Positions 18,277-27,508 of a stretch of 64,000 bases of DNA are shown one piece after another (positions within the stretch are counted from its first letter, which is position 1; the number at the start of each line of letters is the position of its first letter). Source of the stretch: JANQGH01 sp039177555 (GTDB lineage Bacteria > Pseudomonadota > Alphaproteobacteria > DSM-16000 > Inquilinaceae); NCBI GenBank assembly GCA_039177555.1, contig JBCDFV010000015.1:1-64000 (forward strand), in the 5' to 3' direction. The notes under the pieces were generated by a model, which was given only the letters and a program-made list of their open reading frames with translations, was not told the DNA's origin and did no database searches. The translations under genes and the position numbers were made by a program.

Positions 18277-20931
18277 GTGTCCGGAAACCATTTGGTGATC
18301 GTAGAGTCGCCGGCGAAGGCCAAGACCATCAACAAGTATCTGGGCAAGGACTACACGGTCCTGGCCAGCTACGGCCATGTGCGCGACCTGCCGCCGAAGG
18401 ATGGCTCGGTCCGGCCGGACGAAAACTTCGCCATGGACTGGGAGCTGGGCGCGCGGTCGAAAAAGACGATCGACCAGTTGGCCAGTGCGGCGCGCGACGC
18501 CGACACCGTGTATCTCGCCACCGACCCGGATCGCGAGGGCGAGGCGATCTCCTGGCACGTCCAGGAGGTGCTGAAGGGCAAACGCGGACTGAAGGACCTG
18601 GCGTTCGAGCGGGTCACGTTCAACGAGATCACCAAGAACGCGGTGCTGGACGCAATCGCCCGGCCCCGGGCCTTGGACAACGCACTGATCCAGGCCTATC
18701 TGGCGCGACGCGCCCTGGACTATCTGGTCGGCTTCACGCTGTCGCCGGTGCTCTGGCGCAAGCTGCCCGGGTCGCGTTCTGCCGGGCGCGTGCAGTCGGT
18801 CGCGCTGCGCCTAATCTGCGAGCGCGAGGCGGAGATCGAGGATTTCCAGCCGCGCGAGTACTGGACCATCGAGGCGACGCTGACGACGCCGTCCGGTCAG
18901 GATTTCACCGCCCGGCTGACCCATCTCAACGGCAAGAAGCTGGGCAAGTTCGACTTGCCCGACGAGGCAACGGCAAAGCAGGCCGTGGACATTCTGCGGC
19001 AGCTCGACCTTTCGGTGCTGTCGGTCGAGAAAAAGCAGGTCCGCCGTCACCCGTCGCCACCCTTCACGACCTCGACCCTGCAGCAGGAGGCGTCGCGCAA
19101 GCTGGGCATGGGCGCGTCGCAGACCATGCGCACGGCCCAACGCCTCTATGAAGGTGTCGATCTGAGCGGCGACACGGTCGGCCTGATCACCTACATGCGC
19201 ACCGACGGCACCCAGTTGGCCGGCGAAGCGATCGCCCAGACACGCAGCGCCATCGGTGCGGCGTACGGCGCCGACTATGTGCCGGACCGGCCGCGCGCCT
19301 ACAAAAGTACGGCCAAGAACGCGCAAGAGGCCCACGAGGCAATCCGCCCGACCGACCCGGCCCGCCACCCCAAGCAGGTTGCCGGCGCCCTGTCGCGCGA
19401 CGAGCTTCGGCTGTACGAGCTGATCTGGAAGCGCACCATGGCCTGCCAGATGGAAAGCGCCGTCCTGGACCAGGTGTCGGTCGATATCGGCGACGGCGAC
19501 AACCGCGCGGTGCTGCGCGCCACCGGCTCGATCGTTCGCTTCGACGGCTTCCTTCGGGTCTATGAGGAAGGCAGGGACGACGTTCAGGACGCCACAGCCG
19601 ACAAGCGCGACACGCGGCTGCCGGCGATGGCGGAACACGACAGGCTGCAAAGCCGCGACGTCAAACCCGATCAGCACTTCACCCAGCCGCCGCCGCGCTA
19701 TAGCGAGGCCAGCCTGGTCAAGCGCATGGAAGAGCTGGGCATCGGCCGGCCCTCCACCTACGCCTCGATCCTGCAAGTCCTGCAGGACCGCGACTATGTC
19801 CGCCTGGACAGCAAACGCTTCGTGCCGGAGGACAGGGGGCGGCTGGTCACCACTTTCCTGACCAGCTTCTTCGGCCGTTATGTGGAGTACGACTTCACGG
19901 CCAAGCTGGAAGGCCAGCTCGACGACATCTCCGGGGGACGGGCCGATTGGCAGGCCGTGCTGAGGGACTTCTGGCAAGCGTTTTCCGCCGCCATCGACGG
20001 CACCAAGGACCTGACCATCACCCAGGTGATCGACGCGCTGGATGAGGAGCTGGGCCCGCACTTCTTCCGGCCAACGGCTGATGGCCAGGACTCGCGCAAA
20101 TGCCCGTCTTGCGCCGACGGACGCCTGGGCCTGAAATTGAGCCGGACCGGCGCCTTTATTGGCTGTTCGAACTATCCGGACTGCCGCTATACCAGGCCGC
20201 TGGAGGTGCCGGGCGCCGACGGTGTCGACGGCGCCGTGAGTTTTCCACGCGTGCTTGGCGCCGACCCGGAGAGCGGCTTGCCTGTCAGCGTCCGTAAGGG
20301 CCCGTTCGGATACTACGGACAGTTGGGCCCGGCGGAAGATGCCGAAGACAAGCCCAAGGAAAAGCCGAAGCGGGTCTCGCTGCCCAAGGGCTATGAACCT
20401 GCAACGGTCGATCTTGAGACCGTTCTGAAGCTATTGGGCCTGCCCAGAACCGTGGGCACGCATCCGGAATCGGGGAAGCCGATACTGGCCGGAATCGGTC
20501 GATACGGCCCCTATCTGCAACACGACGGCGCCTATAAGTCGCTGCCGGCCGGTGACGATGTGCTTGCCGTCGGCATGAACCGGGCAGTGGAGCTGATCGC
20601 CACGGCGCGGAAAGGCGGTGGCGGCAGCACCCCAGTCCGCGAGCTGGGCGTGCCGGACGGCGACAGCCAGCCTGTCGCGGTCTTCAATGGACGTTACGGA
20701 CCCTATGTCCGCCAAGGCAAGGCGAAGATCATGGCTTCGCTGCCCAAGGGCACGTCCGTTGATGAGGTCACCTTGGAACAGGCCGTTGAATTGCTGGCCG
20801 CCAAGGCGGCAAAGTCCGGCAAGGGCAAGGCGCCCAAAAAGGCCAAGAAGACGGCCAAATCGAAAGCATCGGCGAAGAAGGCGCGAAAGCCAGCGGCCGG
20901 CGGCGCAGCGCAAGCGGCGGACGCGGACTGA
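18277..20931 (+). CDS. topA: DNA topoisomerase I
   Basis: An 884-residue type IA topoisomerase that relaxes negative supercoils. The Toprim domain has VESPAKAKTINKYLG and TDPDREGEAISWH, and the active-site tyrosine lies in LITYMRTDG. One tetracysteine zinc motif is clear (CPSC through CSNYPDC, about residue 608-632), followed by repeated topoisomerase C-terminal modules and a lysine/alanine-rich tail of about 40 residues. GTG at 18277 is preferred over GTG at 18271 because GGAG lies at a proper 5-nt distance only from the former. It is followed 6 bp later by rnr. Confidence 0.95.
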   Translation: MSGNHLVIVESPAKAKTINKYLGKDYTVLASYGHVRDLPPKDGSVRPDENFAMDWELGARSKKTIDQLASAARDADTVYLATDPDREGEAISWHVQEVLKGKRGLKDLAFERVTFNEITKNAVLDAIARPRALDNALIQAYLARRALDYLVGFTLSPVLWRKLPGSRSAGRVQSVALRLICEREAEIEDFQPREYWTIEATLTTPSGQDFTARLTHLNGKKLGKFDLPDEATAKQAVDILRQLDLSVLSVEKKQVRRHPSPPFTTSTLQQEASRKLGMGASQTMRTAQRLYEGVDLSGDTVGLITYMRTDGTQLAGEAIAQTRSAIGAAYGADYVPDRPRAYKSTAKNAQEAHEAIRPTDPARHPKQVAGALSRDELRLYELIWKRTMACQMESAVLDQVSVDIGDGDNRAVLRATGSIVRFDGFLRVYEEGRDDVQDATADKRDTRLPAMAEHDRLQSRDVKPDQHFTQPPPRYSEASLVKRMEELGIGRPSTYASILQVLQDRDYVRLDSKRFVPEDRGRLVTTFLTSFFGRYVEYDFTAKLEGQLDDISGGRADWQAVLRDFWQAFSAAIDGTKDLTITQVIDALDEELGPHFFRPTADGQDSRKCPSCADGRLGLKLSRTGAFIGCSNYPDCRYTRPLEVPGADGVDGAVSFPRVLGADPESGLPVSVRKGPFGYYGQLGPAEDAEDKPKEKPKRVSLPKGYEPATVDLETVLKLLGLPRTVGTHPESGKPILAGIGRYGPYLQHDGAYKSLPAGDDVLAVGMNRAVELIATARKGGGGSTPVRELGVPDGDSQPVAVFNGRYGPYVRQGKAKIMASLPKGTSVDEVTLEQAVELLAAKAAKSGKGKAPKKAKKTAKSKASAKKARKPAAGGAAQAADAD

Positions 20932-20937
20932 CGCGCC

Positions 20938-23214
20938 TTGGCCGGCAAAAGGGCGCCCTTCCCGACCAAGAACCAAGTCGCCGAGTTCATCGAGTCGTCA
21001 GATCAGCCCGTCGGCAAGCGGGAAATCGCGCGCGCGTTTCACATCAAGGGCGATGACCGGCCGAGGCTGAAGGCGCTGTTGAGGGAGCTCGCCGACGACG
21101 GCGTTTTGGAGCGCAGCGCCGGCCGCCGCTTTGGGCCGCCGGACAGCCTGCCGGCCGTCGCCGTTCTGACGATTACGCGCATATCGGACGATGGCGATCT
21201 GCTGGCCGTTCCGGCGCGGCGGGATCCCGACGCGAAGCCGCCGCGGATCCATGTTGTCGAGAACCGGAAGATCGGCGGTCAGCTTAGTGCCGGCGATCGG
21301 GTCTTGGCGAAGTTGCGGCGTCTGGAGGCGGATCGGTACGAGGCGGCGATCATTCGCAAGCTCGAGCGCCAGTCGGCCAGCCGGATCGTCGGTGTCTTTT
21401 CCGAGCGGGCCGAAGGCGGCGGGTCGGTGAGCCCGGCGGACAAGCGCAACGACCGGCTGATCTCGATCGATCGAAACGGCCGTGCCGGCGCCAGCGACGG
21501 CGATCTGGTGGTCGTCTTGCTGGAACCGTCCGGCCGCATGGGACCGAGGCGCGCGACGATCGATCAGATCCTGGGCCGCGCGGACGATCCCGCCATGATC
21601 AGCCGGATCGCGATCGCGGCGGCCGGCATTCCAGACCAGTTCCCCGAGGCCGCCATCCGCCAGGCCGAGGCTGCGAAACCGCCGCAACTGGGCGACCGTG
21701 CCGATCTCAGGAACGTCCACCTCGTCACGATCGATGGTGCCGATGCGCGCGACTTCGACGACGCGGTCTGGGCCGAACCGGATGCCAACCCGGCGAACAA
21801 GGATGGCTGGCACCTGATCGTGGCGATCGCCGACGTCGCGGCCTATGTCCCGCCCGAGAGTGCACTAGACAAGGAGGCGCGACGGCGGGGCAACAGCTGC
21901 TATTTCCCGGACCGGGTCGTGCCCATGCTGCCGGAGGCGCTGTCCAACGGGCTGTGCTCTCTGGTGCCGGGCGAGGACCGCGCGTGCATGGCCGTCCATC
22001 TGACCATCGACGGCAGCGGGCACATCAAGCGCTACGACTTCGTGCGCGGCCTGATGCGATCGGTCGCACGCCTGACCTACGAACAGGTCCAGCGTGCGGC
22101 GGACGGCCACCCGGACGATGCAACGGGCCCCTTGCTGGAAGGCGTGATCACGCCGCTCTACGGCGCCTTTCGGTGCCTGGCACAGGCGCGCGAAAGCCGT
22201 GGCACGCTTGAGCTGGACGTGCCGGAGCGGCGCTTCGTCCTGGACGATCGGGGGCAGGTCACCAACATCCGCCAGCGCGACCGGCTGGACAGCCACCGGC
22301 TGATCGAGGAGTTCATGATCGCGGCCAATGTCGCGGCCGCACGCGCGCTTCAGGATCACGGCATTGGTGGCCTTTTCCGGGTTCATGACGCGCCGGAGCG
22401 CAGCCGTCTGACGGCCTTGCGCGACTTTTTGCAGCCGCTCGGCTACGCGCTGTCGCTGGGCCAGGTCGCCCAGCCGCGCATGTTCACGCAAATCCTGGCG
22501 CGCGCCGCCGGCCGGCCCGAAAGCGAGACCGTGTCGGAGATGGTGCTGCGGGCCCAATCCCAAGCGGTCTATCAGCAGGACAATATCGGCCATTTCGGCC
22601 TGGCCCTGCCGGCCTACGTCCACTTCACCTCGCCGATCCGCCGCTACGCGGACCTGATGGTTCATCGCGCGCTGATCCGGGCCCTTGGCCTGGGCAGGGA
22701 CGGCGCGGGCGATGCCGAGCTGAGCCAGTTGGCCGCGATCGGCGACCATCTGACCATGACCGAACGGCGCGCAGCGACGGCGGAGCGCGATGCCGGTGAT
22801 CGCTACACGGCCGCCTATCTTGCACATCAAGTCGGGCAGCGCCTCTCCGGCAGGGTGACCAGCGTTACCCGATTCGGCCTGTTCGTCCGGCTTGACGACA
22901 GCGGCGGCGACGGCCTGGTACCGATCCGCACCTTGCCGGACGACTATTACGATCTCGATGAACGATCACAGGCGCTGGTCGGTCGGCGCTGGGGACGGGT
23001 CTATCAACTGGGTGCGCCGGTGGCCGTCCGACTGGTCGAGGCCAACCCGGTAACCGGCAGCACCGTCCTCGCCCTCATGTCCAACGGCGATCAGGACGAA
23101 GGCGCGTCGACGGATTTTCTGCCACGACCGTCCGCCTCGCCACACCCGGCGCGGCGCAAGACCGGGCCGTCGAGGGGTCGGCAAACCCGGCGACGATCGC
23201 GGTCACGACGGTGA
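20938..23214 (+). CDS. rnr: Ribonuclease R
   Basis: A 758-residue 3'-5' exoribonuclease that degrades structured RNA. A winged-helix N-terminus (residues 1-65) precedes cold-shock domains. The RNB catalytic domain has the acidic cluster in DARDFDDAVW (near residue 268) and RGNSCYFPDRVVPMLP. An S1 domain starts at RLSGRVTSVTRFGLFVRL, and the tail is rich in Arg and Ser. The start is a TTG at 20938, 6 bp after topA; its N-terminal sequence matches the family better than later ATG codons. A hairpin at 23281-23308 may end the dprA-topA-rnr transcript. Confidence 0.94.
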   Translation: MAGKRAPFPTKNQVAEFIESSDQPVGKREIARAFHIKGDDRPRLKALLRELADDGVLERSAGRRFGPPDSLPAVAVLTITRISDDGDLLAVPARRDPDAKPPRIHVVENRKIGGQLSAGDRVLAKLRRLEADRYEAAIIRKLERQSASRIVGVFSERAEGGGSVSPADKRNDRLISIDRNGRAGASDGDLVVVLLEPSGRMGPRRATIDQILGRADDPAMISRIAIAAAGIPDQFPEAAIRQAEAAKPPQLGDRADLRNVHLVTIDGADARDFDDAVWAEPDANPANKDGWHLIVAIADVAAYVPPESALDKEARRRGNSCYFPDRVVPMLPEALSNGLCSLVPGEDRACMAVHLTIDGSGHIKRYDFVRGLMRSVARLTYEQVQRAADGHPDDATGPLLEGVITPLYGAFRCLAQARESRGTLELDVPERRFVLDDRGQVTNIRQRDRLDSHRLIEEFMIAANVAAARALQDHGIGGLFRVHDAPERSRLTALRDFLQPLGYALSLGQVAQPRMFTQILARAAGRPESETVSEMVLRAQSQAVYQQDNIGHFGLALPAYVHFTSPIRRYADLMVHRALIRALGLGRDGAGDAELSQLAAIGDHLTMTERRAATAERDAGDRYTAAYLAHQVGQRLSGRVTSVTRFGLFVRLDDSGGDGLVPIRTLPDDYYDLDERSQALVGRRWGRVYQLGAPVAVRLVEANPVTGSTVLALMSNGDQDEGASTDFLPRPSASPHPARRKTGPSRGRQTRRRSRSRR

Positions 23215-23280
23215 CGCAACAGTGATCGGGCAGTCAAATTGCGCCCTATTGCGGTCTTACCCGGCGTGATAGCGTCGCGA

Positions 23281-23308
23281 AATCGGCAGTCGCCCCCTGC
23301 TGCCGATT
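23281..23308 (+). terminator. Hairpin after rnr, possible terminator
   Basis: A perfect 9-bp stem (AATCGGCAG at 23281-23289 with CTGCCGATT at 23300-23308) and a 10-nt loop. Only CTT follows, so Rho-independent termination would be weak. It also lies just before the S41 protease start at 23328 and could act on that gene's leader. Confidence 0.35.
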
Positions 23309-23327
23309 CTTATGCTGGGAGACAGCG

Positions 23328-24893
23328 GTGAGGCTCAATTTCCGCAAGTTTTGCTGGTTGCTGGCGGTCGTCGGCACGCTGTCGGCGTGTGCCGGTGCGG
23401 AACCCGAGTTTGGCTTCGATCGGTCGGACATCACGCCCGAGCAACTGGCGGCCGCGACGTTGCTGGTCGGCTATCAGCAGATTGACAATCTCTATGTGCG
23501 CCCCGTCGACCTTAGCCAGGTGGCGATGGACGGCATCAACGGATTGTCCGAACTCGACCCCGCCATATCCGCCGAACTCAGCGGCGATACCATCGTCCTC
23601 TTGAGCAACGATAGGGTTATCCTCAGCTATGGGACGCCCGCGCCCGGCGATGCGCGCGGCTGGACGGAAGTCACGCTTGCCGCAATCGATTACGGACGTG
23701 CGGTCTCGCAGCAACTGGCCGACGCCGACCCCGATACCCTGATCGAGGCGGTGTTCACCGGTGTGACCAGCGGCCTCGATTCCTACTCACGCTATCTGCC
23801 GCCGAACCAGGCGTCCCTGGAGCGGACCCTGCGCGAGGGGTATGGCGGTGTCGGCATGCTGCTCGACCTGGAACCGTCGGGCGAGGTGATCATCCGCGAG
23901 ATCTTCCAAGATGGTCCGGCGGCGGAGGCCGGCATGCGGGCCGGCGGCCAGATCGTGTCGATCGACGGCGAGTCCACCGAAGAATGGACCATCGAGCAAC
24001 TTGGCGAAGGGTTGCGCGGGCCCATCGGCACGCGCGTTCGCGTCGGCGTCCGGAACGCCGATGGCACGCTGGAAACCTTCCGACTGACCCGTGACCAGGT
24101 GATCCCCACGGTCGTGCATGTGCGGATCGACGACGACATCGCGGTGGTCGACATCAGCCGGTTCAATACCGCGGTGGTGGAGCAATTGCGCGACACCGTG
24201 ATCGAGGTGGTGGCCAGCGAAGGCCCGAGTTTGCGCGGCATCATCCTGGATCTGCGCGGCAACCCCGGCGGTCTGTTGGGCCAATCGGTCGACGTGGCGG
24301 ACCTTTTCATCTCTCGCGGCGAGATCATCCGCACGCGCGGTCGCCATCCGCGCAGCGATCAGGAGTTCCTGTCGGACCCCGACGACATCGCCAACGGGCT
24401 GCCGATGGCGGTTCTGGTCGACGGCAGGTCCGCGTCCGCGGCGGAGATTGTCGCGGCCGCGCTTCAGGATAGTGGCCGGGCCATCGTCATCGGCGCCTCG
24501 TCCTTCGGCAAGGGCAGCGTTCAGACCGTGACGCCGCTGCCCAATGGCGGCGAGCTGTTCTTGACCTGGAGCCGGATTTTCGCGCCCTCCGGCTTCACGA
24601 TCGACCAGCAGGGCGTGCTGCCGACCGTGTGCACCAGCGTCGGCATCTATGACGCCGATTCGCTGGTCAGCCGGTTCCGCGACGGCAGCTTGCCCATTCC
24701 GGCGTCCCTGGCGGATCTTCGTCAGCGCGCGGCGGACGACGCGGAAAGCCTGCGGCAATTGCGCGCCGAGTGTCCCTGGCGTGTGCATTCCGCGGAGCTG
24801 GACGTGATGGTGGCGATCGACGTTCTCAACGACCCGTCGCTCTACCGCCAGGCGGTGGCGGCCGCCTTGACTGGTACCGAGACGTCGGGCTGA
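23328..24893 (+). CDS. S41-family (CtpA-like) lipoprotein protease
   Basis: A 521-residue periplasmic carboxy-terminal processing protease. A signal peptide ends in a lipobox LSAC (C21), so the mature protein is probably lipid-anchored. A PDZ domain lies at about residues 170-260 (YGGVGMLLDLEPSGEVII, GPAAEAGMRAGGQIVSIDG). The S41 core holds the catalytic Ser in GRSASAAEI (about 369) and Lys in SSFGKGS (about 395). An N-terminal domain of about 120 residues after the lipobox is unusual for CtpA. The start is a GTG at 23328. The substrate is unknown; cell-wall hydrolases or lipoproteins are typical. Confidence 0.9.
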   Translation: MRLNFRKFCWLLAVVGTLSACAGAEPEFGFDRSDITPEQLAAATLLVGYQQIDNLYVRPVDLSQVAMDGINGLSELDPAISAELSGDTIVLLSNDRVILSYGTPAPGDARGWTEVTLAAIDYGRAVSQQLADADPDTLIEAVFTGVTSGLDSYSRYLPPNQASLERTLREGYGGVGMLLDLEPSGEVIIREIFQDGPAAEAGMRAGGQIVSIDGESTEEWTIEQLGEGLRGPIGTRVRVGVRNADGTLETFRLTRDQVIPTVVHVRIDDDIAVVDISRFNTAVVEQLRDTVIEVVASEGPSLRGIILDLRGNPGGLLGQSVDVADLFISRGEIIRTRGRHPRSDQEFLSDPDDIANGLPMAVLVDGRSASAAEIVAAALQDSGRAIVIGASSFGKGSVQTVTPLPNGGELFLTWSRIFAPSGFTIDQQGVLPTVCTSVGIYDADSLVSRFRDGSLPIPASLADLRQRAADDAESLRQLRAECPWRVHSAELDVMVAIDVLNDPSLYRQAVAAALTGTETSG

Positions 24894-24924
24894 GGGGCTG
24901 AGCCGCTGGCCAGGCGGCTCGTGC

Positions 24925-24952
24925 TTGACTTGTCAGCGCGCGTGACTATGTT
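24925..24952 (+). promoter_or_regulatory. Sigma-70 type promoter of rpmG
   Basis: TTGACT (24925-24930), a 16-nt spacer and TATGTT (24947-24952), followed after about 50 nt by the rpmG start at 25004. The match to the housekeeping consensus is good for a GC-rich alphaproteobacterium and the gap sits exactly ahead of a highly expressed gene. Confidence 0.65.
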
Positions 24953-25003
24953 CGCCACCTGCCTTTGACGGGCCCTGGGCCCATCGAACACGGAATTTGA
25001 GCC

Positions 25004-25171
25004 ATGGCAAAACCCAACAGCATCAAGATCCGCATGGTCAGCACCGCGGATACCGGCTTCTTCTACGTCACGAAGAAGAACCCGAAGGTCCAGACGGAGA
25101 AGATGAGCTTGCGCAAGTACGATCCGGTGGCGCGCAAGCATGTCGAGTTCAAGGAAGCCAAGATCAAATAG
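25004..25171 (+). CDS. rpmG: 50S ribosomal protein L33
   Basis: A 55-residue ribosomal protein. It begins MAKPNSIKIRMVSTADTG, continues through FFYVTKKNPK and KMSLRKYDPVARKHV, and ends FKEAKIK, the standard L33 pattern. The zinc-binding cysteines of the C+ type are absent, so it is the C- (zinc-free) form, which is usual in proteobacteria. It stands alone with its own promoter upstream and terminator hairpin downstream. Confidence 0.96.
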   Translation: MAKPNSIKIRMVSTADTGFFYVTKKNPKVQTEKMSLRKYDPVARKHVEFKEAKIK

Positions 25172-25217
25172 CCCGTGCCGGGCGCCGATAGGCGCCTGCC
25201 AGGTATTGAGATGACCG

Positions 25218-25246
25218 GGCCGTTCCCGCCGGGGAACGGCCTTTGT
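25218..25246 (+). terminator. Intrinsic terminator after rpmG
   Basis: A 10-bp GC-rich stem GGCCGTTCCC / GGGAACGGCC (25218-25227 and 25232-25241) with a 4-nt loop, followed by TTTGT. It lies 46 bp after the rpmG stop. Confidence 0.8.
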
Positions 25247-25291
25247 CATGTCGGCCCTTGTTGTGCTGGTCTTGCACCGTAGAATTGGGCC

Positions 25292-26575
25292 ATGGGCGCG
25301 ACGGACCATATCTGCCGCGACTGCGGCGCGGCCGGATCGGCCGACCCCGCCCCTGCCCGCTGCCCGAATTGCCGGTCGACCAAGCTGGTCAGCCATGACG
25401 AGTTGAACACGCTGACGATCGCCCATATCGACTGTGACGCGTTTTACGCGGCGATCGAGAAGCGCGACGACCCCAGCCTTAAGGACAAGCCGGTGCTGAT
25501 CGGCGGCGGACGGCGTGGCGTGGTGTCGACCGCCTGTTACATTGCCCGGCTATACGGCTGTCACTCGGCCCAGCCCATGTTCAAGGCGCTGAAGGCCTGT
25601 CCGGACGCCGTCGTCATCCCGCCGGACTTCAAGAAGTACAGCGCTGCCGGGCGCGAGGTGCGCGCATTGATGCAAAGCCTGACGCCGCTGGTCGAGCCGA
25701 TCTCGATCGACGAGGCGTTTCTCGATCTGGGCGGCACGGCGCGGGTGCATGGCCGCAGCCCGGCGCAAAGCTGTATTTGGCTGGCGCACGAGGTCGAACG
25801 GCAGATCGGCATCACGGTGTCCGTCGGCCTCAGCTTCAACAAGTTCCTGGCCAAGATGGCCTCGGACCTGGACAAGCCGCGCGGGTTTTCGGTGGTCGGC
25901 CGGCAAGAGGCGCTGGATTTCCTGGCCGATCAGCCGATCAGCGCCATGTGGGGGGCGGGCAAGGCGTTGCAGGCCCGGCTGAAGGCCGACGGCATTCGCA
26001 CGATCGGACAGTTGCGTCGGTTTGACGAACGCCAGTTGGTCGACCGCTACGGTTCGATCGGCAGTCGACTCTGGTCCTTCGCCCGTGCCGACGATCGACG
26101 CCGGGTCGAACCCGGTCGTGGCGCCAAGAGCATCTCGTCGGAGACGACCCTCAACGTCGACATTAGCGACGGCGATGCGCTCGCCCAGGTGCTCTGGCCC
26201 TTGTGCGAGAAGGTCGCGGAGCGCCTGAAAGCCAAGCATCTGGCGGGCAAGACCGTGGTGCTGAAGCTGAAGACCGGTAGTTTCAAGCTGCTGACGCGCA
26301 GCCATACGCTGCCCGCGCCGACGCAACTGGCGGAAACGCTTTATCGGATCGCCCTGCCGATGCTGAAGGCGGAAACGACGGGCCCGAGCTTTCGGCTGGT
26401 CGGCATTGGGGTATCGGAGATCACGGACGATGAGAAGGCCGACCCGCCGGACCTCATTGACCCGGCAATCACCCGCCGGCGCGACGTGGAACGCGCCATC
26501 GATGCCGTTCGCGCCAAACTCGGCACGCAGGCCATCGCGAAAGGCCGCGGGTTCAAGACGGAAACGCGGCGCTGA
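25292..26575 (+). CDS. dinB: DNA polymerase IV with N-terminal zinc-finger extension
   Basis: A 427-residue Y-family translesion polymerase. Residues 8-27 carry CxxC...CxxC (C8, C11, C24, C27), a small zinc-ribbon-like extension seen in several alphaproteobacterial DinB proteins but not in the E. coli enzyme. The palm follows with catalytic acids D47 and D49 (IAHIDCDAFYAAIE) and SIDEAFLDLG, then NKFLAKMASDLDKPRGFSV and a little-finger domain. No beta-clamp pentapeptide is evident at the extreme end. No LexA-type operator is obvious upstream. It converges with the EipB-like gene. Confidence 0.93.
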   Translation: MGATDHICRDCGAAGSADPAPARCPNCRSTKLVSHDELNTLTIAHIDCDAFYAAIEKRDDPSLKDKPVLIGGGRRGVVSTACYIARLYGCHSAQPMFKALKACPDAVVIPPDFKKYSAAGREVRALMQSLTPLVEPISIDEAFLDLGGTARVHGRSPAQSCIWLAHEVERQIGITVSVGLSFNKFLAKMASDLDKPRGFSVVGRQEALDFLADQPISAMWGAGKALQARLKADGIRTIGQLRRFDERQLVDRYGSIGSRLWSFARADDRRRVEPGRGAKSISSETTLNVDISDGDALAQVLWPLCEKVAERLKAKHLAGKTVVLKLKTGSFKLLTRSHTLPAPTQLAETLYRIALPMLKAETTGPSFRLVGIGVSEITDDEKADPPDLIDPAITRRRDVERAIDAVRAKLGTQAIAKGRGFKTETRR

Positions 26576-26596
26576 GTCCCATCTGCCGTTGGCGGC

Positions 26597-27394
26597 TCAG
26601 CAGCTCGACTGGTCGATGGGCTCTAAAAACACCGGCGTGGCGGACATCGCGAAAGTACCGTAGTCGACGATCATCTGGCGGACGACGCCGTTATCCAGCA
26701 CCTCGATGCTGAGTTCGACGTTCGGTTCCGGCGATTGCGAGTGGAGATCGAAATAGGCCAGGTTGATCGACCAGCCCGGACGCATCAGCAAGGGCGAGAT
26801 CACCCGCGCCTCCAGCCCCGGCGCCTCGAAGCTGGCGCCGATGACGCTTGATACCTCCGAAAGGCCGCCCTCGCTGGTTCCGTCGAACACTTCCGCAACG
26901 AAAAACCGCTCGCCGGCATGCGCGCGTTCGAGCAGTTCCAAGCTGTGCGCGGTCGGAAACAGCGTGCCGGCCGGCAGCGCCATCTCCAGCCCGTTGGGAG
27001 TTCGGTAGCGGGCGCGGCCCCCCTCCTCTCCGACGATGGCCTCGCCTACGAACTCCTCATCAACCAACCCATTGAGCAGATTGCGGGATTCAAACTCCAG
27101 TTCCGAACCGTCCAGGGTCTCCAGCGCGGTGAACTCCGAGCCGATGCGGATCGTGCCGCCTTCCTGGTCCAACAGATCGATCTGGTAGTTCTGCTCGATC
27201 ACCCAGCCGTCACAGCCCTGATCCCAGGTGAAGGTCATGTTGCCGTCGAGCCCGCCGATGTTGCCGGCACCAGGCCGGCTCTCAAGCGACAGCTCGTAGA
27301 CGGCATGATGCGGCACGATCTCCCAACCGAGAGCGGGGCTGGTGATCAGCGCGAAGGGAAGGCCAAGGGCGGCGAGCCTGAAAGGTCCGAGCAT
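26597..27394 (-). CDS. EipB-like (DUF1849) periplasmic envelope protein, copy 1
   Basis: A 265-residue secreted protein. Residues 1-23 are a signal peptide (MLGPFRLAALGLPFALITSPALG). The mature part follows the EipB/DUF1849 beta-rich pattern: HHAVYELSLESR, then CDGW (C61) in a strand, LFPTAHSLELL and a C-terminal cysteine at the last residue (C265). In characterised EipB an N-proximal and a C-terminal cysteine form a disulfide; both are present here. The ATG at 27394 is chosen for the signal peptide; the frame extends 30 codons further upstream. It follows a paralogue 114 bp upstream on the same strand. The probable role is outer-membrane integrity. Confidence 0.8.
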   Translation of the reverse strand: MLGPFRLAALGLPFALITSPALGWEIVPHHAVYELSLESRPGAGNIGGLDGNMTFTWDQGCDGWVIEQNYQIDLLDQEGGTIRIGSEFTALETLDGSELEFESRNLLNGLVDEEFVGEAIVGEEGGRARYRTPNGLEMALPAGTLFPTAHSLELLERAHAGERFFVAEVFDGTSEGGLSEVSSVIGASFEAPGLEARVISPLLMRPGWSINLAYFDLHSQSPEPNVELSIEVLDNGVVRQMIVDYGTFAMSATPVFLEPIDQSSC

Positions 27395-27508
27395 GATGGT
27401 CCCGATGTGACGGCTTATGTGACAATAGTCATCCGGCGGCCGCGAACCAACGCCGGGAATGAGGTTTTTTGATGGGAAGGACACGGGGCCTGTCGACAGC
27501 CCGTGTCG

